Part shown: one piece after another, positions 1-9,504 of the stretch | Position numbering within the stretch: position 1 is the first letter of the stretch | Layout of the letters: every line of letters begins with the position of its first letter | NCBI GenBank assembly: GCA_030672305.1 | Contig: DAOVGR010000084.1 | Span: forward strand, 1 to 64,000 | DNA from: Thermoplasmatales archaeon | GTDB lineage: Archaea; Thermoplasmatota; E2; DHVEG-1 | DNA length: 64,000 nt | Reading direction: 5' to 3' | Notes under the pieces: model-generated | Database searches by the model: none | The model's input: the letters and a program-made list of their open reading frames with translations, nothing else | What the model was told of the DNA's origin: nothing | Position numbers and translations under genes: made by a program

Positions 1-7
1 TTGACAT
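1..7 (-). CDS. 5' tip of a gene running off the left edge
   Basis: On the minus strand an ATG lies at positions 7-5, followed by a serine codon before the window ends. A strong Shine-Dalgarno match (GGAGTGAT) sits at 20-13, and an AT-rich TATA-like stretch lies further upstream (about 45-65). Only the first codons are visible, so no product can be named. Confidence 0.4.
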
Positions 8-97
8 AATATCACTCCTTAAGACAAGTAACTCGTATTAGAGTATAATAGATAAATATTTGGTATAAAAAAATTAATGTACAATAGAATCTATAGT

Positions 98-3000
98 TTA
101 TTTTTTCTTAGCGGAATTGACATCATTTGTATAGTTTTTATCAGCTGGTTTTGAAGAAATTATGTAGCCTCTTCGTTTTCTTGACCATTTTGCCCATCTG
201 GCTAGGATTAGAGGTAAGAGTAATACTGAAGTGATAAACGAATAAGCTATTGTCATTACCATTATTACACCGAATTGTGCTTCTGGAGGAATTGGTACGA
301 ACACAAGCATTCCAAATCCTAGTGTAGTTGTTAAAGCAGCAATTAGTAGTGCTCCGCCTGTTTTTCCAATAGTTTCAGTAAGTGCAGCAGTAATATCACC
401 TGTTTTATCTGCTACAAGTTTGAATCGCTCTGTTGCATGAATTGCATAATCTATTCCAATTCCAATGGTTAGACTTGTGACTGTTATTGTAAGTATATTT
501 AGACTGTAACCAATGAAGTACATTGTTCCAAGTATCCATATAATGGAAATTAAAACAGGAATTATTACAATAAAGCCAAGAGTTAATCGTCTATATGCAA
601 TCATTAGAACAATTGTTGCTAGAATAAAAGCAATAAAAGTTGATAATATTTGACTTTCAGTAAGCGATGATGTTATTTTATGAGTGATTAATAATGGCCC
701 AGTAATAATTACGCTTACTTCTCCATAATCTTCTAGGTCATCTTGAAGGTCTTCATCCATTATTTTGAGATCTTCTTGAAGATCAATATCCTCGCTTGTT
801 GCTGATACAATATTTATGTATACCCTAATCATTGCAGAATCATATCTACCATTTTCAGATTTAGCAATTAAGAATTGTGTTTGCATCCCGTACTCAAGAC
901 TATCCCATAAGAAATCATAAAGTCTTTTTACATCTGCATTTGTCTTAGGTATTTTTGAATTTTCATCTAAATTGAACTCCTCTATTAAAGATAAGTTATT
1001 ATTTACTGCTTGGTTGATTAATAGATATATACTTTCTGCCTTTTGAGTTCCATCTGCATTTCTGCCAATAAATGTATCATCTTCTAGATTTTCATGTGTT
1101 TTCATAAGTCCTGTTAAAGCAGCTACTGTAGCAATGTTACCCTCTAGTAAAATGAACTCTTGATCTTGACCAATAAATGGAAAGTTGTCTTCAAGTTTGT
1201 GATACACCTCAATTGAAGGCTTTCCCTCAGGTACAAAAGATTCCCAGTTAAAACCCGTTTCAATTTGGGTTGCCCCAACTCCTGCAACTAAAGTTATTAT
1301 TAATAAAATTCCAAGGATTTTTTTCTGGTGACTAAGAATTTTCTTTGCCATCTTTTCCATTATAATGTTTAATTTGAAGGTTTGATTTTTCGTTTTAAAA
1401 AATTTCTGTTTTTTTCTATCAAGTATGTATCGAATTGATGTCTGCAAGGTTATCGCTGTAATAAAAGTGTAAATGATTCCTAACGCAAGAAGCAGTCCTA
1501 AATCACGCAGCGGTGCAAGTGTAGCACTTAAAAACGATAAAAAAGCAATAACTGTTGTAAGCATAGCAAGAAACATAGCTGTTCCAATTTCAAAAACAGA
1601 TATCTTAATTGCTTCTGCAGGTGTTCTTCCTTTTGATAGTTCTATCCTATAATTATGAGATAGATGTACTGAATAATCAACTCCCAGTCCCATCAATAGT
1701 GGAAATAATGCAACTGACATCACAGTAAAGGATATTCCAAGCAGAACCATGGTTCCGAAAAGCCAAATAATTGAAACAAGAAGAGCAATCAAAGGTAGAA
1801 CCATATAAGATAATTTTCTAAATGAAATAAATAAAACTGCAAGTATCACTATAAAGATCAGTGGCATGATAATTGTGTTTGACTCAGTTGTGACTTCGTT
1901 CATTTCAACAGAAATTACTGAATCACCAGTAGCTTGCACAGAGATAAAATTATAGTTTGCATCGATATTTTTTATTTTTTGTAGTAGAGCTTTTGTCATC
2001 CCAAGTTGGTCTTGATAATCCCAACCTAAATTTAGATTAAGAATAACAATACTAGCTTGAGGATTTCCTGTTTCTTCAAAGTCTTTAGATAAGAAGCTTA
2101 ATGCATTGATTCTTACTTCTTCCAAAAGTGCTGTTTTTATAAACAAAATTCTATCAGAACTTCCACTGTCAGGGGCGATATCTGTGTTTATCCATGATTC
2201 ATCCATCTCCTTTAAAGCTATTTGATCGGGAATTGGTATGTTTTCATCAAAATCTTTGAAAATCATATCAAAGTCTTCCCAAGTGATATTTCCATATTTC
2301 TCAAGAAGTCTGCTTGCAATTCTGCCTAGAATTGGTCTGTTTCTTATTTTTTCTAATCTGTTAAGAAGTACAGTTGTATTTGCTGAAACCCTAAGCCAGG
2401 GAAGACTGCCTATCGGAGATTTATAGTACCTTGTTCCTGCTTTAAAATTTGTAATTTTGGCTGGTAGCTCATAAAATCCAAAACGTGGTGCAATACCATA
2501 ACTACCAAGTTCTTCTCTTGTAACACTTATCTCAATTAGATTTTTATTTGTATTAAAATTAATTTCTGCTGTTTTTAATGCAAGAGGGAAATACATCGAT
2601 TGTTCTGGTAGTTTTACCCACAGATATGCTTCTTTTTTAAAGGAGTTGATAAGTTCTCTATTTCTTATATTTTGAAGAAGTGTAATTATATTTTTTAATG
2701 GTCCTTTTCCAAGTTCCCATAGTGGATGAGTTGGTTCTATATGAGCTGTTATTCTATAATCAATGTCAAGTCGTGGATCAGGAATAAGTATATTTTCAAA
2801 ATCAATGAACCATTCTACAGTATTCATAAGTGGAATTGGTGATTTTAATCCTGATTCAAATTTTGATAGATCATATACCTCAAATGAAAAGGTCATTTTT
2901 TCGTCATTATAACCTATATCACAGTTTTTTATGTCTAGTTCATCTATTGATTTTCCTCTAAAAATTCTTGGATACCTTTTGTAGTTTATCTCTTCATTGG

Positions 3001-3463
3001 GGTCGTCTTCTGGAAATATTTTTATTGAATTTACTTCTTCTTTGCCAAAAAGGTCCTTTAAAGCAAGCATAATTTGTTCATCAGTACTATTTTCAAATGT
3101 TTCCCCAAATTCAAGGAAACAAACCTGTTCTAAAACTGTTATTATACTGAGGGCTTCATCGACTTCAGGTAGTTTAGTTAGTTCTTTTTCTATGTAATAT
3201 TGCTCTCTTAATGCTTCAGGTGTAATTGTGCTATCGGCTTGTTGATTTTCTATATAAAGAAACATGGATATTTGGGTTTGACTAAATGTGGACATTATTC
3301 TAAAATAAGCTTCTATTACTTCGTCATCTGGCATGAATTCTTTGTAATCGGTTTTCATCTCTATGCTTGGTATAAGTATTGAAAAACCTATTGTGATTAG
3401 AAGGACAAAAGTTATTACCAGCCATGGTCTTTTTTCAATGAGTCTACCAAGAGATTTTAGCAT
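98..3463 (-). CDS. MMPL/RND-superfamily transporter (HAE3-like)
   Basis: This 1121-residue membrane protein is a duplicated RND-type exporter. Each half has one N-terminal membrane helix, a large extracytoplasmic domain, then a five-helix bundle. The two halves carry the proton-relay style motifs GVDYSVH (about residue 593) and GIDYAIH (about residue 1004), each in the fourth helix of its half. The family (MMPL, Patched, HAE3) exports lipids, hopanoids or other hydrophobic compounds using the proton gradient; the substrate here cannot be read from sequence. The length and symmetry are normal for archaeal members. The tail ends in a short lysine-rich stretch. The gene is transcribed away from the pyrophosphatase gene, with which it shares a 185-base intergenic region. 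Confidence 0.9.
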   Translation of the reverse strand: MLKSLGRLIEKRPWLVITFVLLITIGFSILIPSIEMKTDYKEFMPDDEVIEAYFRIMSTFSQTQISMFLYIENQQADSTITPEALREQYYIEKELTKLPEVDEALSIITVLEQVCFLEFGETFENSTDEQIMLALKDLFGKEEVNSIKIFPEDDPNEEINYKRYPRIFRGKSIDELDIKNCDIGYNDEKMTFSFEVYDLSKFESGLKSPIPLMNTVEWFIDFENILIPDPRLDIDYRITAHIEPTHPLWELGKGPLKNIITLLQNIRNRELINSFKKEAYLWVKLPEQSMYFPLALKTAEINFNTNKNLIEISVTREELGSYGIAPRFGFYELPAKITNFKAGTRYYKSPIGSLPWLRVSANTTVLLNRLEKIRNRPILGRIASRLLEKYGNITWEDFDMIFKDFDENIPIPDQIALKEMDESWINTDIAPDSGSSDRILFIKTALLEEVRINALSFLSKDFEETGNPQASIVILNLNLGWDYQDQLGMTKALLQKIKNIDANYNFISVQATGDSVISVEMNEVTTESNTIIMPLIFIVILAVLFISFRKLSYMVLPLIALLVSIIWLFGTMVLLGISFTVMSVALFPLLMGLGVDYSVHLSHNYRIELSKGRTPAEAIKISVFEIGTAMFLAMLTTVIAFLSFLSATLAPLRDLGLLLALGIIYTFITAITLQTSIRYILDRKKQKFFKTKNQTFKLNIIMEKMAKKILSHQKKILGILLIITLVAGVGATQIETGFNWESFVPEGKPSIEVYHKLEDNFPFIGQDQEFILLEGNIATVAALTGLMKTHENLEDDTFIGRNADGTQKAESIYLLINQAVNNNLSLIEEFNLDENSKIPKTNADVKRLYDFLWDSLEYGMQTQFLIAKSENGRYDSAMIRVYINIVSATSEDIDLQEDLKIMDEDLQDDLEDYGEVSVIITGPLLITHKITSSLTESQILSTFIAFILATIVLMIAYRRLTLGFIVIIPVLISIIWILGTMYFIGYSLNILTITVTSLTIGIGIDYAIHATERFKLVADKTGDITAALTETIGKTGGALLIAALTTTLGFGMLVFVPIPPEAQFGVIMVMTIAYSFITSVLLLPLILARWAKWSRKRRGYIISSKPADKNYTNDVNSAKKK

Positions 3464-3648
3464 TATATTTTTGTCCCCACTTCAATTGTTATAAGATTTT
3501 ACCGGTTAACAGTATTTAATATATAACTCTATTTATATATCTTTATCTTTACATTTCTTGACATAAATAGATTTTGTTTTTTTTAAAGTTTAAATCATAA
3601 TTATTAAATAACTCCTATTGATTCAGAGACAGCATTTGAGGGGTATAG
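3464..3648. promoter_or_regulatory. divergent promoter region, transporter / pyrophosphatase
   Basis: This AT-rich region separates two divergent genes. For the plus-strand gene, a TATA-like TTTAAATCAT lies near 3589-3598, about 55 bases before the start, and GAGGGG just before the ATG can act as a ribosome site. On the minus strand, TATATATTAAAT-type sequence near 3510-3530 is a candidate TATA box. Assignments are by eye only. Confidence 0.4.
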
Positions 3649-5760
3649 ATGGAATTAGGTATAACATTATTAGCACCAATTGGAGGCATAATTGCTCTGC
3701 TTTTTGCATTATATCTTTTCTTTAGTGTTAAAAAGCAGGATCCTGGAAGCGAAAAAATGAGGGAACTTAGCAGTGCAATCCGTGAGGGAGCTATGGCCTT
3801 TTTAAAAAGTGAATATAAGGTTTTGGTTGTTTTTGTTGTGGTTGTTGCGATACTGCTTCTTCTTGCTTCATTTGTTGAAGGAAGCGGTATGCATTGGGGT
3901 CTTTCTGTTGCATTCGTTGTTGGAGCAATATTTTCTGCAGTGTCAGGCAATATTGGTATGCGTACTGCTACAATGGCAAATACTAGAACAGCAGAAGGCA
4001 CAAAAAAAGAATTGTCTAAAGGTCTTTCAATTGCATTTTCTAGCGGTGCTGTAATGGGTATGTGTGTTGTAGGACTAGGTGTACTAGGGATTTTTAGCTT
4101 ATATTCCATATTTTTTTATATTCTTGATTTAGGTGCGAGTGTTACAACTAATATTTTATTTGGTTTTGGCTTTGGAGCATCATCTATTGCATTATTTGCT
4201 CGTGTTGGTGGAGGAATATATACAAAATCTGCCGATGTTGGAGCAGACCTTGTCGGGAAAGTTGAGGCAGGAATTCCAGAAGATGACCCAAGAAATCCAG
4301 CTGTTATTGCAGATCAAGTAGGGGACAATGTTGGAGATGTTGCTGGAATGGGTGCTGATCTTTTTGAATCATATGTTGACTCAATTATTGCTACAATGGC
4401 CCTTGCAGCAATAGCTGGTGCCGTTGTCACCAGTGGAGAGATTCTTCCATGGCTACCAAAAGCAGAGATACTTGCATCAGGTGATACATTGAATTTTATT
4501 ATTCTTCCATTGATTATTGCTGCTATGGGGATTTTTTCAGCATTGATCGGTACATTGGTTGTGATATTTGGACGAGGAAAAAACATATATGGTGCTCTAA
4601 GAAATTCTTTGTTTGTTGCAACGATTTTAACTGCGATTTTTGGGGGAATTGCTACTTGGTATCTTATTGGTAGATTCGAACCTTTTTATGCAATGCTTGC
4701 AGGTCTTGTTGGTGGAATCGTAATAGGGCTTTCAACAGAATACTTTACATCTGAAAAAAGGAAACCTGCTCAAGGTATTGCTGAAGCTTCTAAAACAGGA
4801 CCAGCAACGGTTATAATCCAAGGAATTCAGGTTGGTATGATTAGTACTGTAATTCCTATTATTTCTGTTGTTGCTGCAATGATTTTTGCTTATGAATTAT
4901 CAGGTTTTTATGGTGTTGCATTATCTGCTGTTGGAATGCTTAGTATTCTTGGTGTGTCTCTTGCAACTGATTGTTACGGACCGGTTGCTGATAATGCTCA
5001 AGGAATATCTGAAATGGCTAAAATGGGTAAAGAAGTTCGTGAAAGAACAGAACAACTTGATGCAGTTGGTAATACCACTGCTGCAATGGGCAAAGGATTT
5101 GCAATTGGTTCTGCTGCTATTACATCTCTTGCTCTCATTTTTACTTATATGTTTATTGCAAATCAGATGCTTAGTGCAAAAGGAGAAGCCTTGCTTACTT
5201 TAAATTTGAGTGATCCATATTTGGTAGCCGGAATATTTATTGGAGCTTTGCTCCCGTTTGTATTTTCTGCTCTTACTCTAGGTGCTGTTGGAAGAGCTGC
5301 GCATGCAATGGTTGAAGAGGTTCGTTATCAGTTCAAAAAATTCAATCTTTTAAAAAGTGATAAGAATAAACCTGATTATGCTAGATGTGTAAAGATTAGT
5401 ACAAATCGAGCTTTAAAGGAGATGATTGTTCCAAGTTTAATGGCGGTGATTTCACCTGTTGTTGTTGGGATTGTACTAAAACCTGCTGGCCTTGGAGGTC
5501 TTTTAATGGGTTCTATTGCGACAGGTTTCTTGTTGGCGGTTTTTCTTGCAAACTCTGGTGGTGCATGGGATAATGCAAAAAAATACATTGAATCTGGAAA
5601 TCTTGGTGGTAAGGGTTCTTCTAATCATAAGGCAACAATAATTGGTGATACAGTGGGTGATCCATGTAAGGATACATCTGGTCCTTCACTAAATATTCTC
5701 ATAAAATTAATGTCAATTGTATCACTTGTATTTCTACCTCTTATTATTGCTTTGACATAG
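3649..5760 (+). CDS. hppA: membrane-bound proton/sodium-pumping pyrophosphatase
   Basis: This 703-residue polytopic enzyme couples hydrolysis of cytoplasmic pyrophosphate to ion pumping across the membrane. The substrate-binding segment DVGADLVGKVEAGIPEDDPR (near residue 200), the following DNVGDVAGMGADLFESY and the C-terminal GDTVGDPCKDTSGPS are all intact. The motif GNTTAAMGKG has Ala and Gly where K+-independent enzymes have Lys and Thr, so this is the K+-dependent type. In that group the pumped ion may be Na+ or H+, and sequence alone does not decide. About 15-16 membrane helices are expected. The start is preceded by a GAGGGG ribosome site. A PPi-type phosphofructokinase near the right end of the window suggests pyrophosphate is metabolically important here. 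Confidence 0.95.
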   Translation: MELGITLLAPIGGIIALLFALYLFFSVKKQDPGSEKMRELSSAIREGAMAFLKSEYKVLVVFVVVVAILLLLASFVEGSGMHWGLSVAFVVGAIFSAVSGNIGMRTATMANTRTAEGTKKELSKGLSIAFSSGAVMGMCVVGLGVLGIFSLYSIFFYILDLGASVTTNILFGFGFGASSIALFARVGGGIYTKSADVGADLVGKVEAGIPEDDPRNPAVIADQVGDNVGDVAGMGADLFESYVDSIIATMALAAIAGAVVTSGEILPWLPKAEILASGDTLNFIILPLIIAAMGIFSALIGTLVVIFGRGKNIYGALRNSLFVATILTAIFGGIATWYLIGRFEPFYAMLAGLVGGIVIGLSTEYFTSEKRKPAQGIAEASKTGPATVIIQGIQVGMISTVIPIISVVAAMIFAYELSGFYGVALSAVGMLSILGVSLATDCYGPVADNAQGISEMAKMGKEVRERTEQLDAVGNTTAAMGKGFAIGSAAITSLALIFTYMFIANQMLSAKGEALLTLNLSDPYLVAGIFIGALLPFVFSALTLGAVGRAAHAMVEEVRYQFKKFNLLKSDKNKPDYARCVKISTNRALKEMIVPSLMAVISPVVVGIVLKPAGLGGLLMGSIATGFLLAVFLANSGGAWDNAKKYIESGNLGGKGSSNHKATIIGDTVGDPCKDTSGPSLNILIKLMSIVSLVFLPLIIALT

Positions 5761-5838
5761 TAAGATTTGTATTCAAAAAGCATATAAGGAGTAAGCCTAT
5801 TCCACCACGATTATCATTAATTTATAGTAGGGTTTCAT

Positions 5839-6453
5839 ATGTATTATAAGGTTAGAATTGGGGATACTGTTCGTATCCCTCCAAATAAATTTAGCGAAGA
5901 TCTAAATGTTGTTATCACAAATATCGTTCAGAAAACCTTTGAAGGAACAATGAGAAAGGAGTATGGGATTATTGTTGTTGCTGATAATATACAACCTGTT
6001 GGAAACGGAATTGTCATACATGGCGATGGGGCAATGTATCAGAAGATATCATTTGATGCATTGACGTTTAATCCAAGACTTCAGGAGGTTCTTGATGCAA
6101 TTGTTTGTGAAATTGTTGAGTTTGGAGCGTTTTGTCATATAGGTCCACTTGATGCTTTAATTCATATGAGCCAGATTATGAATGATTATGTTGAAGTTGA
6201 TGCGGAAAATGAGATCATAACTGGAAAAGAAAAGAGATTGAGCTTGAAGACCGGTGACATTGTTAGAGCTAGAGTTGTAGCAGTAAGCTTGAATGAACTT
6301 TCCTCAAGAGAAAGTAAGATTGGTCTTACTATGAGGCAGCCTGCACTTGGTTCACATGAATGGATCTATGCACCAGTTGAAGAAGAAAAAAAGAAAGATG
6401 AGAAAGTAAAAAAGGAAAAGAAGAAAAAGAAAAAGAAGAAGGGTAAGAAATGA
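5839..6453 (+). CDS. rpo7: DNA-directed RNA polymerase subunit Rpo7 (E')
   Basis: This is the archaeal homologue of eukaryotic Rpb7, which with Rpo4 forms the polymerase stalk that binds nascent RNA and helps open promoters. Residues 1-80 match the N-terminal RNP-like domain (start MYYKVRIGDTVRIPP). Residues 81-185 form an S1/OB domain (ending KIGLTMRQPALGS). The last 25 or so residues are an unusual, almost pure Lys/Glu tail, probably unstructured and basic. It opens the conserved cluster rpo7-spt4-DUF359-rps24e-rps27ae, and its stop overlaps the next start as ATGA. A candidate promoter lies in the 78 bases after the pyrophosphatase gene. Confidence 0.95.
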   Translation: MYYKVRIGDTVRIPPNKFSEDLNVVITNIVQKTFEGTMRKEYGIIVVADNIQPVGNGIVIHGDGAMYQKISFDALTFNPRLQEVLDAIVCEIVEFGAFCHIGPLDALIHMSQIMNDYVEVDAENEIITGKEKRLSLKTGDIVRARVVAVSLNELSSRESKIGLTMRQPALGSHEWIYAPVEEEKKKDEKVKKEKKKKKKKKGKK

Positions 6454-6635
6454 AGATTGTGAGAGCATGTAAAACATGTCATAAGCTTACTGAAAGTGAT
6501 GTTTGTCCTAATTGTTCACTTCCTACTTCTAAAAGATGGCGTGGTTATGTGATCATTCGAAATCCAGAAAATTCACAAGTTGCTAAAGCAATGAACATAA
6601 CCAAACCTGGAAAGTATGCATTGAAGGTTATGTAA
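6450..6635 (+). CDS. spt4: transcription elongation factor Spt4 (RpoE'')
   Basis: This 61-residue zinc protein is archaeal Spt4, which pairs with Spt5 to keep RNA polymerase processive. Two zinc knuckles are visible, CKTC near residue 7 and CPNC near residue 19, followed by the characteristic W-x-G-Y-V-I-I-R-N-P segment that packs on Spt5. The length is normal for the family. The start overlaps the rpo7 stop (ATGA), so the two are translationally coupled. It was formerly called RNA polymerase subunit E''. Confidence 0.95.
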   Translation: MKIVRACKTCHKLTESDVCPNCSLPTSKRWRGYVIIRNPENSQVAKAMNITKPGKYALKVM

Positions 6636-6649
6636 ATTTTTTTAGAATT

Positions 6650-7150
6650 ATGCACGTTCTTCCTGAAAAATTAAGAGATCTTCTTAAAACTCCTGTCGGA
6701 AAACTTGTCGATGAAAAGGGTCTTATTGAACTATTAAGATGTGAAAAGCATATCATTTCGATTGGTGATCAGGTCACTTACACTCTTTTAAAGCATGATA
6801 TTGAGCCTTCCTTCTGTGTTGTTGATTTTAAGACAAAAAGAGGGAAATGCCCAAAAGAAATTGTTGATCTTTTGAAATCCTTTGGAAAGAAAAGCATTGT
6901 TGTTGAAAATCCCGCGGGCATTCTTTCTGATGATCTTTTTAATACAGTTAAACTTGCAATTGAAAATTTGGAGGTTGGCTCCCTTCGTATAGAGGTTTTG
7001 GGTGAAGAGGATCTTGCTTCTCTTCCTGCAATCTATTTTGCTCCTTCAGACGCAACTATAATATATGGTTTGCCAAATAAGGGGGTCTTAGTTATTAAAC
7101 CAACTAAAGAGATGAAACAAAAGGTTAAAGAAGTTCTTGATGAGATGTGA
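6650..7150 (+). CDS. GTP-dependent dephospho-CoA kinase (DUF359)
   Basis: This 166-residue protein belongs to the DUF359 family, shown in Thermococcus to phosphorylate dephospho-CoA with GTP, the last step of archaeal coenzyme A synthesis. Family hallmarks are visible: the early PVGKLVDEKG region, VVDFKTKRG near the middle, the acidic GEEDLASLPAIYFAP stretch, and a terminal YGLPNKGVLVIKPT strand. It sits between spt4 and rps24e, its usual place in euryarchaea. Its stop overlaps or nearly touches the next start. Nothing looks damaged. Confidence 0.9.
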   Translation: MHVLPEKLRDLLKTPVGKLVDEKGLIELLRCEKHIISIGDQVTYTLLKHDIEPSFCVVDFKTKRGKCPKEIVDLLKSFGKKSIVVENPAGILSDDLFNTVKLAIENLEVGSLRIEVLGEEDLASLPAIYFAPSDATIIYGLPNKGVLVIKPTKEMKQKVKEVLDEM

Positions 7151-7155
7151 GAATT

Positions 7156-7926
7156 ATGGAAATTGAGATCGATTCAAAAAGAAATAATCCTTTGCTTAAT
7201 AGAACTGAGATTTATTTTACTATAAAGCATGAGGGTGAGGGTACTCCTAATCGTGAACTTATCAGAAGTGAGCTTGCTGATAAGTTAAATGTTAAAAAGG
7301 AAAATATTGTCGTTAACACTGTTGATTCTAGTTTTGGAAAACAAGAGATTTCTGGTTACGCAAAGATTTATTCATCTATTGCTAAAGCAAAGGATATTGA
7401 AAGTGATCATATTCTTATAAGAAATCAGATAATTGGAGGTGGAAAGAAACCTGAGAAAAAGGGTGAAGTAGCTCCTCCACCACCGAAAGAAAAGCCTGTT
7501 GAACCACCTAAGGAAGAAGAAAAGTCTGCTGAACCTGCCGCTGAAGCAAAACCTGAACCTGCTGCTGAACCACCTAAAGAAGAAGAAAAGTCTGCTGAAC
7601 CAGAAGCTGAGGTAGAACCTGAACCTGTTGGAGATGTTAAAGCTGAGGAGCCTCCAAAGGAGGAAGCACCTGCTGCTGAACCACCTAACGAAGAAGAGCC
7701 GGCATCCGAACCACCTGTTGAAGAACCTACTACGCAAGAACCACCAAAAGAAGAAACTCCAAAACAAGAGATGCCTGCAGAAGAACCTGTTGAAAAAAAG
7801 GTTGAACCAGCCAAACAGGAAGTAAAAGAAGAGGAAAAACCTAAAGAAGAAGAGAAACCAAAAGAGAAACCTAAAGAGGAAGAATCCGGTGAAAAAGAAC
7901 AAACTGATAAGGAAAAGAAGGAATGA
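7156..7926 (+). CDS. rps24e: ribosomal protein S24e with long acidic Pro/Glu/Lys tail
   Basis: The first 95 or so residues are an ordinary archaeal S24e (start [16 protein letters not shown], then the [11 protein letters not shown] strand), a small-subunit protein. After a glycine/lysine hinge there are about 155 extra residues built almost only from Glu, Pro, Lys and Ala in imperfect PPKEE-type repeats. S24e usually ends near residue 100, so the tail more than doubles it. The ATG at 7156 is preferred because the protein then begins like its family; an in-frame GTG at 7147 overlapping the upstream stop is the alternative. The next gene, S27ae, has a tail of the same composition. Confidence 0.9.
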   Translation: MEIEIDSKRNNPLLNRTEIYFTIKHEGEGTPNRELIRSELADKLNVKKENIVVNTVDSSFGKQEISGYAKIYSSIAKAKDIESDHILIRNQIIGGGKKPEKKGEVAPPPPKEKPVEPPKEEEKSAEPAAEAKPEPAAEPPKEEEKSAEPEAEVEPEPVGDVKAEEPPKEEAPAAEPPNEEEPASEPPVEEPTTQEPPKEETPKQEMPAEEPVEKKVEPAKQEVKEEEKPKEEEKPKEKPKEEESGEKEQTDKEKKE

Positions 7927-8354
7927 ATATGAAGAAGACTGAGTTTTTCAAAGTCGAAGGTGATAGGATCAGCCGTGTCCGTAGGTACTGTCCAAAATGT
8001 GGACCTGCAGTTTTTTTGGCTGATCATAAGAATCGTTTTAGTTGTGGTAAATGTGGTTATACAGAGTTCAAAGGAGGAGGAAAACCCTCTAAACCTGCAC
8101 CGGTTGAGAAAAAACCTGTTGAAACACCAGTGGAAGCAAAAACTCAAGCACCTACTCAAGAACCACCAAAAGAGGAAGTCCCACCAATTGTGGAAGGGGA
8201 ATCTGAAGAAAAGGAACCAGAAACTGCTAAAGAAGAAGCTCCTGTAGAAGAGAAACCTAAAGATGAAATCCCCGAAGAAGAGGAATCCTCTGAGGTAAAA
8301 GAAAAGGCTGAAAAATCTTCTGATGAATCATCTGATGAAGATAAAAAGGAGTAA
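7923..8354 (+). CDS. rps27ae: ribosomal protein S27ae with acidic Pro/Glu tail
   Basis: The first 50 or so residues are archaeal S27ae, a zinc-binding small-subunit protein. CPKC (about residue 23) and CGKC (about residue 43) supply the four zinc ligands, followed by the conserved GYTEF. The remaining 90 or so residues are a low-complexity Glu/Pro/Lys/Ser tail like that of S24e upstream, unlike normal S27ae, which ends soon after the zinc ribbon. The ATG overlaps the S24e stop (ATGA); a second ATG two codons later is possible. It is the last gene of the operon. The downstream sequence is AT-rich and leads to a convergent regulator gene. Confidence 0.9.
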   Translation: MNMKKTEFFKVEGDRISRVRRYCPKCGPAVFLADHKNRFSCGKCGYTEFKGGGKPSKPAPVEKKPVETPVEAKTQAPTQEPPKEEVPPIVEGESEEKEPETAKEEAPVEEKPKDEIPEEEESSEVKEKAEKSSDESSDEDKKE

Positions 8355-8449
8355 TTATTTTTAAAAAAATAATAAGAAAAAGGCCTTGATTTTTCTATAT
8401 TTTAATTAAACCTTGGCCTGTATTAAATGAGATATAAAAGATTAATTTT

Positions 8450-8986
8450 TTAGATTTCGCCAAAGAACTCTCTTAGTTTATCAATCTCTGGATTAGGTAT
8501 TCCGCATTTTTGAGCTGGGAATAATTCCTCTATTAATTGAATGTCTGAGATATATCCTTCAAATAGTTTTGCAACAACCTCAACAAATCGTTTTGCAATT
8601 TTAATTTCTGGTGCGTTGAAGCAAATTACCCAGTCGTATGCACCAGTTGCGTAAAAACTGTTTATTATGTCGATATTTATACCATCTGATTTCTTTGTAA
8701 GTTCTCTATCAACTATTCTATCAATTATATCTCCAGCTATTGGTTGAATTGATCTTTTGATAAGTATCATATACCTTTTCATATCTTGTTTTTCATCATC
8801 AATTACTGCGGTATACCCCCAAATTGTGTTGTTATTTTCAAGGTTTTTAATAATTCTCCATACTTTTTGTCTTGAAAAGCCACAGGTTTTTGCAATTTCA
8901 TTTATGCTTTTATTTGCATTTATTGAGAGTTCGCGTACTATTTTTTTCTGATCTAATAAAATTTGAGCTGCGCTATTTTTTGCCAT
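8450..8986 (-). CDS. Lrp/AsnC-like transcription regulator
   Basis: The protein starts with an N-terminal helix-turn-helix (IVRELSINANKSINEIAKTCGFSRQ, then the recognition-helix stretch ending RIIKNLENN) and a C-terminal alpha/beta region resembling the ligand/oligomer domain of Lrp family regulators (GAYDWVICFNAPEIKIAKRFVE). The start MAKNSAAQ at 8986 is preferred over an upstream ATG at 9040. A TATA-like TTTTTATAC lies about 27 bases before it, which would make it a leaderless gene, and GGTG is also close. A perfect 6-bp inverted repeat at 9046-9061 just upstream suggests autoregulation. It is convergent to the ribosomal operon. The ligand and target genes are unknown. Confidence 0.75.
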   Translation of the reverse strand: MAKNSAAQILLDQKKIVRELSINANKSINEIAKTCGFSRQKVWRIIKNLENNNTIWGYTAVIDDEKQDMKRYMILIKRSIQPIAGDIIDRIVDRELTKKSDGINIDIINSFYATGAYDWVICFNAPEIKIAKRFVEVVAKLFEGYISDIQLIEELFPAQKCGIPNPEIDKLREFFGEI

Positions 8987-9045
8987 AAATTGCACCGAAT
9001 CTGTTTTTTGTATAAAAAGTTTTAGATTGTATGATAACATTTTTC

Positions 9046-9061
9046 AAATTGTGTGCAATTT
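9046..9061. promoter_or_regulatory. inverted repeat AAATTG-N4-CAATTT upstream of the Lrp-like gene
   Basis: The two 6-base arms are perfect with a TGTG centre. The site lies just upstream of the proposed TATA box of the Lrp-like gene (about 9008-9020), the right place for an autoregulatory operator. This is a visual match only. Confidence 0.45.
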
Positions 9062-9062
9062 T

Positions 9063-9504
9063 TCTTCAAAATGTTACAAAAAAAGGCACAACGAGGCATT
9101 TATCGTAACCTATATAAATAAATGAATGTCACAGTATATCTGTCATTTTGACATTTTGTCATTTTGCTAAAATATATTTAAATATAAGGAGTGATAGATA
9201 TTATCGTGATATAATGTACCACGAGGATGATGGTCGGTTGAAGGGAAGAATTAAAAATCTAATTGGGGATAAAAAAGTAATAAACAAAAAAATTCTGATT
9301 CCTATATTTATGATTCTTTTTAAGAATCTATATCTCACGGTGATCTTCATACAGTAAATAAATTTACTATATCCCTCCTATATTTTTTTTTATTTTTTGA
9401 AATGCCTTTTTAAAAAAGGTTTGCTTTATTTTGTCGATATTAAAAGATCCATTATTTTACATATATTTATTAAAAATATAATCATTATTAAAATAATAAT
9501 TAAT
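9063..9504. other. intergenic region, no convincing gene
   Basis: This AT-rich stretch contains TATATAAATAAA near 9111-9122, three spaced copies of CATTTT/ACATTTT around 9138-9165, a good ribosome-site match (AAGGAGTGAT, 9185-9195), and a T-rich run near 9385-9400. A 47-codon open frame starts at 9214, with a basic start and a hydrophobic end. Its ATG lies about 20 bases from the ribosome site and its composition is not convincing. A short A/T hairpin (CCTTTTTAAAAAAGG) occurs near 9406-9420. Confidence 0.3.

Noticed and set aside
7372-8159. Long minus-strand frames opposite the S24e/S27ae tails
   Set aside because: They are antisense readings of the Glu/Pro/Lys-rich repeats (giving Phe/Ser-rich strings) and have no ribosome site.
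8355-8449. AGGCC...GGCCT pair after S27ae as a hairpin terminator
   Set aside because: The stem is only 5 bp with a loop of about 30 bases, which is too weak to claim.
9148-9357. 69-codon open frame between the Lrp-like and beta-helix genes
   Set aside because: No start codon at a suitable distance from the ribosome-site match, AT-driven composition, and no recognisable motif.
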